A DNA stretch of 64,000 nt from an uncultured bacterium (GTDB lineage: Bacteria; Atribacterota; Atribacteria; Atribacterales; Caldatribacteriaceae), in assembly GCA_937922705.1 (NCBI GenBank), contig CALAIW010000005.1, positions 39,727 through 103,726 of the forward strand, given 5' to 3'. The notes beneath the pieces are model-generated. The model ran no database searches, had not been told where the DNA came from, and saw nothing but the letters and a program-made list of their open reading frames with translations. A program made the position numbers and the translations under genes. Of this stretch, positions 58,801 through 64,000 are shown one piece after another; position 1 is the stretch's first letter, and each line of letters begins with the position of its first letter.

Positions 58801-59731
58801 GAGAAACCCTACCCCCTCTGGAAAAGGTGCACCCCCCAGAGGGGGGTTACTCCAGAGAAAAGAAGCCCTCTTTGCTCTTTTGCTCATTCTTCCAGCCTTT
58901 GTCTTTATCGGTATCATCATCTTTTACCCAATGGCACTCTCCTTGTACTTGAGCCTTTTCCAAGTTGACCTCACGAGGAAAGGTGCAGGTACCCCTTTTG
59001 TGGGTTTGGCAAACTACATTGATATCTTCAAAAGCAGTTACTTCTGGAGCTCCATTGGACGGACAGCGTATTTTACCGCTGTCTCTATTGCTCTTGAGAT
59101 GGTTCTTGGACTCTTTGTCGCGCTTCTTCTCAACGAGAAATTCCGGGGTCGAGGAGCCCTGCGAAGTCTCCTTCTCCTTCCTTGGGCCCTTCCGATTACG
59201 GTTGATGCCATCATGTGGAAGTGGATTTTCAACGCCAATTATGGGGCTTTTAATGCCTTTCTAACCCAGCTTGGCCTTATAGATAAGTATCAGCCCTGGC
59301 TTACCCGACCCTGGAGTGCTATGCACTGTGTCATCGTGGCTGATGTGTGGAAAGTCACTCCCCTTGTGGCGCTACTGCTTCTTGCAGGGTTACAGACCAT
59401 TCCCCGGGAACTCTACGAAGCTGCCTATGTCGATGGAGCCGGATGGTTCCGGATCCTCTGGAAAATCACTATACCTCTTCTTGGACCAACAATGACTGTT
59501 GTTCTTGTGCTGCGAACTCTTGATGCCTTTCGAGTCTTTGATATCGTCTACGTCATGACCCAGGGAGGACCAGCCAACGCCACAAAGGTCATTTCCTTTC
59601 TCACTTACCAGGAAGCCTTTAAATTCCTGCACTTCAGCAAAGGCGCTGCTCTCTCGTACATCATTACCCTTATTGTGGCACTTTTTGCCTATCTCTACAC
59701 CCAGACCATGAAACGGCACATCGAGTATTGA
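58790..59731 (+). CDS. Sugar ABC transporter permease 1 (second system)
   Basis: A 313-aa six-helix permease (ALFALLLILPAFVFIGIIIFYPMALSLYLSLFQVDL; EAA motif EAAYVDGAGWFRILWKITIPLLG near 213-235). ATG 58790 overlaps the binding-protein stop by 11 bp. The first ~20 residues (RRNPTPSGKGAPPRGG) are encoded by a strong hairpin at 58812-58845, so the true N-terminus may lie later, but no better start codon is visible before the first helix. Confidence 0.88.
   Translation: MVSRRNPTPSGKGAPPRGGLLQRKEALFALLLILPAFVFIGIIIFYPMALSLYLSLFQVDLTRKGAGTPFVGLANYIDIFKSSYFWSSIGRTAYFTAVSIALEMVLGLFVALLLNEKFRGRGALRSLLLLPWALPITVDAIMWKWIFNANYGAFNAFLTQLGLIDKYQPWLTRPWSAMHCVIVADVWKVTPLVALLLLAGLQTIPRELYEAAYVDGAGWFRILWKITIPLLGPTMTVVLVLRTLDAFRVFDIVYVMTQGGPANATKVISFLTYQEAFKFLHFSKGAALSYIITLIVALFAYLYTQTMKRHIEY
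58812..58845 (+). other. Hairpin at the start of the permease gene, just after the binding-protein gene
   Basis: CCCCCTCTGG pairs perfectly over 10 bp with CCAGAGGGGG around a loop that itself contains GGTGCACC. It lies 11 bases after the binding-protein stop, in the same relative place as the hairpin in the first sugar operon, but here it is inside the permease coding sequence. Confidence 0.65.
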
Positions 59732-59742
59732 GGGGGAAAGGC

Positions 59743-60594
59743 ATGGGTCTTCGGAAAGCGCGGATCATTCGAGGAATCGCTATTGGAATAGCATCGATAC
59801 TCCTTGCTGGAGTCCTTCTTGCCCCACCACTTTGGCTTTTCATCTCAAGCATCGCAGACCTCAAAGACCTTTTGCGAATACCCTTGCGCTGGATTCCTGA
59901 AAACCCCTCTTTCTCTCGCTACGAAAGCATCCTCTTTGGCTCGGGACCAGAGAGTGAATTTCGCAAAATTATGTTCAATAGCGTCTATGTCGCGGCTTTC
60001 GTTACCATAATCTGTGTATCCTTGGGAGTTCTTGCTGCTTACGCCTTTTCCCGTCTGCGCTTTCCCGGAAAAGAAAAAATTCTCTTTGTCCTCCTTTTCT
60101 CGTACATGCTTCCCCCAATTGCCATTATCATTCCCCTCTACCAAATTTTCAGTAGTTTCCGGATGCTCGACACCAAAGAAGCGCTCATCCTTGTATACTC
60201 GGCAATTCTTGTTCCCTTTGTCATCTGGATGATGCGTACGTACTTTGACACCATCCCTCGAGACCTCGAGGATGCTGCAAAGATTGACGGATGCACCCAT
60301 TTTCAGACCCTCTTTCGAGTCATTTTGCCTCTGTCCCTTCCGGGGATTGTGGCTACCCTTCTTTTTGCCTTCCTCATGTCTTGGGAGGAATTTTTCATTG
60401 CTCTCATCCTTACTTCCACCCCACAAGCAAAAACCATCCCCGTAGCCATTGCCGAATTCTCTGGTCGACACTCTATCGACTTTGGCATGATGGCAACTGG
60501 TGGAGTTTTAGCAAGTCTTCCACCAGTATTCATTGCCCTCTTTTTCCAGAAGTACATCATTGGGGGATTGCTCTCAGGAGCGGTTAAGGGGTGA
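59743..60594 (+). CDS. Sugar ABC transporter permease 2 (second system)
   Basis: A 283-aa MalG-type permease from ATG 59743, which follows GAGGGGG; the track's TTG start at 59728 is less likely. Helices begin IAIGIASILLAGVLLAPPLWLFISSI, the EAA motif is EDAAKIDGCTHFQTLFRVILPLSLPGI, and the C-terminus is LFFQKYIIGGLLSGAVKG. It is closely related to the permease 2 of the first operon. No ATPase gene follows. Confidence 0.93.
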   Translation: MGLRKARIIRGIAIGIASILLAGVLLAPPLWLFISSIADLKDLLRIPLRWIPENPSFSRYESILFGSGPESEFRKIMFNSVYVAAFVTIICVSLGVLAAYAFSRLRFPGKEKILFVLLFSYMLPPIAIIIPLYQIFSSFRMLDTKEALILVYSAILVPFVIWMMRTYFDTIPRDLEDAAKIDGCTHFQTLFRVILPLSLPGIVATLLFAFLMSWEEFFIALILTSTPQAKTIPVAIAEFSGRHSIDFGMMATGGVLASLPPVFIALFFQKYIIGGLLSGAVKG

Positions 60595-60597
60595 ATT

Positions 60598-60632
60598 ACC
60601 GGCAACAGCCGGTCTTGAGTTTGCCTAGGCAA
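60598..60632. terminator. Hairpin and palindrome between convergent operons
   Basis: ACCGGC-AACA-GCCGGT (60598-60613) is a perfect 6-bp stem right after the permease stop, followed by the 12-bp palindrome TTGCCTAGGCAA (60621-60632). They lie between convergent operons and could end transcription from both sides; neither has a T run. Confidence 0.4.
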
Positions 60633-60647
60633 GAAGAACCAATTACC

Positions 60648-61556
60648 TTAGGAACCCAAAGCCCTAAGGAGTGGTAAAGCAGCCGCTCCCATGACGCTGG
60701 CTCTTCCCCGAAAAGCGCCAAGGAGAAGCTTTGGAGCACTTTCAGGATTCAAAAGGTGCATACGGTATGCCTCCTCGACCAAGCGGAACCAAGGCTCCCC
60801 CGCTTCTGAAACCCCGCCTCCCAGGAGAATTGCTTCAGGATCAAGGGTTCCAGCAAGATTCGCTAAAGCGAGACCCAAAAAGAAAGAGGCGTTCCTCAAA
60901 ATCTCCCGAAAGAGCGGATCACCACTTTTCGCCCTTTCAACAATAACCGAACCTTCCACTTTTTCTCCAGCAAGGTACCACGCTTCACGCTCCATAGCAC
61001 TGCCAGACGCCAGAGCTTCAAGACAACCCCTCTTGCCACACCGGCATACTGGCCCCCCAGGCATAACCACTGTGTGCCCTATTTCTCCAGACGTATTGTG
61101 GCTTCCCCGCACAACCTTTCGATCCCACACTATCGTCCCTGCAATACCAGTTCCAACGCTCACATACAGGAAATTCGCGAATGCCCTTCCAGCACCGAAG
61201 AAGAGCTCGGCCAAGGCACCACCTCGCACATCGTGTTCCAGGAAACACGGAAGATCAAGCTCTCTTTGAACAAGGTCCCGAATTGGTACATTCCTCCAGC
61301 CGAGATTGGCTGCGTAGACCACCACACCGGTGTCACCATCGATTATGCCTGGGGTGACCACACCAACACCTAAAAGCTTGGATTTTTCAATACCCCCAGT
61401 CAAATACTCTACAAGCGAGGTTATCTCTTGAACAACGCTATCGGGAGTCTTGCCTGTGAGGAGAGCTCTTCTTGAGAGGAGAACGTTGAGGTTTGCATCA
61501 ACTAGAACACCGGCAATCTTTGTTCCTCCAATATCGATACCACAGGAATACCCCAA
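60648..61556 (-). CDS. ROK family sugar kinase
   Basis: A 302-aa kinase. The start is TTG 61556 behind GGAGGTTACCC, giving MGYSCGIDIGGTKIAGVLVD; the longer track frame is not needed. The phosphate loop DIGGTK, the zinc motif CRCGKRGCLEALASGSA and the catalytic aspartate in LEHDVRGGALAELF are intact, so unlike the ROK repressor it should phosphorylate a sugar, probably N-acetylglucosamine or a related sugar. Last gene of the nagA operon. Confidence 0.9.
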   Translation of the reverse strand: MGYSCGIDIGGTKIAGVLVDANLNVLLSRRALLTGKTPDSVVQEITSLVEYLTGGIEKSKLLGVGVVTPGIIDGDTGVVVYAANLGWRNVPIRDLVQRELDLPCFLEHDVRGGALAELFFGAGRAFANFLYVSVGTGIAGTIVWDRKVVRGSHNTSGEIGHTVVMPGGPVCRCGKRGCLEALASGSAMEREAWYLAGEKVEGSVIVERAKSGDPLFREILRNASFFLGLALANLAGTLDPEAILLGGGVSEAGEPWFRLVEEAYRMHLLNPESAPKLLLGAFRGRASVMGAAALPLLRALGS

Positions 61557-61599
61557 GGGTAACCTCCAAGGACAGCCTGAAAAAGGCAAATCGATCTTT

Positions 61600-62634
61600 T
61601 TACAGCACAACCACCTTAGTGAGATTCTTGGGGTTGTCCGGATCTAAACCTTTTTCTTTTGCTCTGAAGTATCCCAAAAGTTGCAAAAAGGCCACATCAA
61701 GGAAAGGCACAAAGAGCGGATCTACAGACTTTGCATCGTACAGGATTTCCACAGCCTTTGGAGAGGACAGAGACTCGAACCCCAGATGCAGGACCGTTGC
61801 CCCAAGGCGTACCATCTCAAGAAGGACCTCTTTCTCCATGTCAAAAGCCGACTGGGAAGTGAGAGCAACAAGGAGAGTACTCTCGTCAACTATTGACTTA
61901 GGCCCATGGCGGAATTCAAGGAAATGGAAGGTTTCTGTGGGTGTGAGGCTCATTTCCTTGAGCTTCAACGAACCCTCCCAGGCGATACCGTAAAGAGGCC
62001 CACTTCCAAGAAAGATGAACTTAGTAAACGCCTGCTGTGTTGCTACATCCCGAATGGTCTCCTCATAGCGAGAAAAGAGGTTTTCAAGTATCCCAGGGAG
62101 AACAGTAAGAGGGGATGGGGAAATACCTCCTTTTTCCATCGCCAGAAAAAGAAGGGCAAGGAGCATGCTGGAGAAAGATTGCGTCATGACCACACTTTCT
62201 TCTCCCGCCGGAGAAAGGACAATGGCACAGTCTGCAAGACGAGCAAGCGATGAACCTTCCTCACAGGTAACCCCTAAAGCTTTTCCCCGAAAGTGCTCTT
62301 TGAAATGGGTAAGGGCTTTAACGGTCTCAGTCGTCTCTCCAGAGCGGGAAATGCCAAAGAAAAGGTATTTTTCCTCAGGAAGAAAAACACCCTCAGGGAA
62401 AAGAAAAATTTCTGAAGAGGGAACTCCTCTAGCTCGTTCTCTCACAAGCTTTTGCCAAAGGTGCGCTGCAGTCAGAGCCAGGTTATACGAACTTCCGCAT
62501 CCTACAAAAAGAACCTCTCCGTACTCCGCAGATATGCAACTCAAAAGCTCCCCTTTTGTACCCTCAAGGTACCTGAGCACTTCTTGCCAAGTGGTAGGTT
62601 GCCTTCGAATTTCAGCATAGGTGTAATCCGGCAC
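61600..62634 (-). CDS. SIS-domain aldose-ketose isomerase/deaminase (AgaS-like)
   Basis: A 344-aa protein with two SIS domains. GTG 62634 follows GAAGGGAGG, and the track's longer start is rejected. The first SIS domain has GEVLFVGCGSSYNLALTAAHLWQKL and SRSGETTETVKAL; the second ends with the AgaS-type motif LKLKEMSLTPTETFHFLEFRHGPKSIVDEST. AgaS-like proteins convert amino-sugar phosphates to keto-sugar phosphates with ammonia release, so this probably takes the NagA product in place of NagB. 43-bp gap to the kinase gene, 22 bp from nagA. Confidence 0.88.
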   Translation of the reverse strand: MPDYTYAEIRRQPTTWQEVLRYLEGTKGELLSCISAEYGEVLFVGCGSSYNLALTAAHLWQKLVRERARGVPSSEIFLFPEGVFLPEEKYLFFGISRSGETTETVKALTHFKEHFRGKALGVTCEEGSSLARLADCAIVLSPAGEESVVMTQSFSSMLLALLFLAMEKGGISPSPLTVLPGILENLFSRYEETIRDVATQQAFTKFIFLGSGPLYGIAWEGSLKLKEMSLTPTETFHFLEFRHGPKSIVDESTLLVALTSQSAFDMEKEVLLEMVRLGATVLHLGFESLSSPKAVEILYDAKSVDPLFVPFLDVAFLQLLGYFRAKEKGLDPDNPKNLTKVVVL

Positions 62635-62656
62635 GGTACTTCCTCCCTTCAGGTAC

Positions 62657-63820
62657 TCATAGCACTCTTTCGCCCTCGAGAAATACACTCTTGACGTTAA
62701 ACACCTCATCAAAAACTACAATATCAGCTTTTTTCCCCTTTTCAAGACTCCCAAGGATGCTCTCCATCCCAAGCAGCTTGGCCGGATAGAGACTCCCTAA
62801 AGAAGCAAGGTAGGGAGGCGGAAAACCAAAAAGCTTCCAGAGGTTCCGCAAACTGCGATGAAGACTCATGGTACTTCCTGCCAGGCTCCCAGAGGAAGCA
62901 ACGCGAGCAATGCCCTTCTCAACCGTAATTACCTCTCCTCCAAGCTCGTACACTCCGTCTTCCATGCCCATAGCCCTTATCGCATCGCTGACGACAATGG
63001 TTCGATGGGGCTTACAGGTGAAAAGGATCTGTAAAATCTCTGGAGCAATATGTACCCCATCGGCTATGACCTCCACCCATACTCCTTCAAATCCCAAAGC
63101 AAAAGCAAGGAGGTTGGGCTTGCGGTGGTGCAAAGGCTCCATTCCGTTGAAGACATGAGTAATAAGCCTTGCACCTGAAAGGTAAGAGCGAAGGCCTGTT
63201 GCGTAATCAGCCTCACTGTGCCCCAAAGATACGAGAATCCCCAAAGAGGCAAGCCAAGCCACCATCGCCAAAGCCCCTTCAACCTCCGGGGCAATGGTCA
63301 CTCTTTTCACCAAACCATTCCCAGCCTCAAGGAACTCTTCCATCTCTTGGAAGTTTGGCGGGCGAACAAAAGAGGAGTGATGCGCTCCCCTCTTCCCCTG
63401 AGAGAGGTAAGGACCCTCAAGGTGAATTCCCAAAAGAGAGGGAAGGGCTCGAGAAGCAGAAGCAACAGCCCGTATTGCCAAGAGAATGCGCTCTTTTTTC
63501 TCTGTCATGGTTGTAGCAAGAAACCTCGTTACCCCTTCGTGGAGGAGAAAATCGGCAATTCTCCGAACCCCCTCAGGGTCACCATCCATAAAGTCGGCTC
63601 CTACTGCCCCGTGAACGTGAAGGTCAATAAGGCCTGGGAAAAGATACCATGCGCCAAAGTCAAGAAACTCACACTCCGAACCTTTTGCATTGAGGAAGGA
63701 GGTCACATCCTCGGGAAGAACGACCTCTTCGATGGACCCCCTTTGCACCAAAAGTGCCCCTCCTTGGAGGACGCGATTTGGAGTGACAACCTGACCCTTT
63801 ATGACCAAAGATTTCTCCAC
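62657..63820 (-). CDS. nagA: N-acetylglucosamine-6-phosphate deacetylase NagA
   Basis: NagA removes the acetyl group from N-acetyl-hexosamine 6-phosphate. The 387-aa amidohydrolase has HVHG (H68, H70), HLEGPY (E135), GHSEADY, THVFNGMEPLHH, DGVHI and the catalytic aspartate in VSDAIRAMG. These match NagA rather than a dihydropyrimidinase. GTG 63820 follows GGAGAGG and starts 3 bp after the GntR gene's stop codon. Confidence 0.95.
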   Translation of the reverse strand: MEKSLVIKGQVVTPNRVLQGGALLVQRGSIEEVVLPEDVTSFLNAKGSECEFLDFGAWYLFPGLIDLHVHGAVGADFMDGDPEGVRRIADFLLHEGVTRFLATTMTEKKERILLAIRAVASASRALPSLLGIHLEGPYLSQGKRGAHHSSFVRPPNFQEMEEFLEAGNGLVKRVTIAPEVEGALAMVAWLASLGILVSLGHSEADYATGLRSYLSGARLITHVFNGMEPLHHRKPNLLAFALGFEGVWVEVIADGVHIAPEILQILFTCKPHRTIVVSDAIRAMGMEDGVYELGGEVITVEKGIARVASSGSLAGSTMSLHRSLRNLWKLFGFPPPYLASLGSLYPAKLLGMESILGSLEKGKKADIVVFDEVFNVKSVFLEGERVL

Positions 63821-63823
63821 TCT

Positions 63824-64000
63824 TTAGCCTCTCCTCTCCACAAATTCCGGATTTGTGAGATGTACAGTGAATCGATAGTTTTCCCCACGGAAGAGAGTCA
63901 CGGTAAACTCTATAGGATTACCTTCAAGATCGTACGTCAAGCGCTCACTGAGCATGCCGGCAGAACCTGGCGCAACCCCAAGAAGCCGGGCCTGTTCTTC
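63824..64000 (-). CDS. GntR/UTRA family transcriptional regulator (partial, C-terminal end)
   Basis: Only the last 58 residues are in the window, translated by hand because the start lies beyond 64000. They match the UTRA ligand domain: RLLGVAPGSAGMLSERLTYDLEGNPIEFTVTLFRGENYRFTVHLTNPEF. The N-terminal HTH is outside. Upstream of nagA in the same direction, it is the expected repressor of the amino-sugar operon, binding a sugar phosphate such as glucosamine-6-phosphate. Confidence 0.88.
   Translation of the reverse strand, partial: EEQARLLGVAPGSAGMLSERLTYDLEGNPIEFTVTLFRGENYRFTVHLTNPEFVERRG

Noticed and set aside
1-64000. tRNA, rRNA, CRISPR, insertion sequences or riboswitches
   Set aside because: None could be recognised by eye; genes are closely packed and intergenic gaps are short (max 238 bp).

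Overview
This window comes from a motile, sugar-fermenting, probably thermophilic and anaerobic bacterium of moderate GC content. The thermophile inference rests mainly on a complete HerA-NurA-Rad50-Mre11 DNA-end-processing operon. A two-membrane envelope is likely but unproven: the solute-binding proteins carry ordinary cleavable signal peptides instead of lipoboxes, and there are several secreted proteins. Atribacterota, or a lineage near Thermotogota, would fit the gene mix, but no 16S or other phylogenetic marker is present to settle it. I see no tRNA, rRNA, CRISPR array or transposon.

Region 1 (1-22683, minus strand) is one very long flagellar and chemotaxis operon with almost no intergenic space. 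Read in transcription order it is flgB-flgC-fliE-fliF-fliG-fliH-fliI-fliJ-slt-motE-fliK-flgD-(TIGR02530-type gene)-flgE-flbD-motA-motB-fliL-fliM-fliY-fliO-fliP-fliQ-fliR-flhB-flhA-ycgR(PilZ)-cheB-cheR, and cheR runs off the left edge. It encodes rod, hook, MS ring, switch, export gate, stator and receptor-adaptation enzymes. Unusual points are a lytic transglycosylase after fliJ, an NPVH instead of NPTH cleavage site in FlhB, and a G-rich hairpin after flgE.

Region 2 (22684-27462, plus strand) holds purK-purE-chrA1-chrA2, translationally coupled purine and chromate-type transporter genes, followed by hflK-hflC from its own, apparently leaderless, promoter.

Region 3 (27419-33870, minus strand) is a second chemotaxis/regulatory operon: two small lipoproteins, cheA, cheY, an NtrB-like histidine kinase, a sigma-54 factor with a four-cysteine zinc-ribbon insert, and an AhpD-like CxxC protein.

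Region 4 (33964-45603) has a secreted metallo-beta-lactamase-fold protein and a DUF2271 protein (plus strand). These face the repair operon mre11-rad50-nurA-herA-yjbQ-uroD-like (minus strand). Back to back with mre11 is an EamA-type exporter gene, followed by an ICMT-like methyltransferase.

Region 5 (45704-54120, plus strand) is a sugar operon: a ROK repressor, a TIM-barrel isomerase/epimerase, a binding protein with two permeases (no ATPase), a NagB-like protein that has lost key active-site residues, a DegT-type aminotransferase and a Gfo/Idh dehydrogenase. Together the last enzymes look like a route for an amino- or keto-sugar that has not been assigned, and this is my best candidate for an undescribed system.

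Region 6 (54210-64000) has a MNT-HEPN pair, a perfect 22-bp palindrome, a Cache-type chemoreceptor, a second binding protein with two permeases (again no ATPase), and a convergent amino-sugar catabolic operon: GntR/UTRA regulator (partial), nagA, AgaS-like SIS isomerase/deaminase and ROK sugar kinase.
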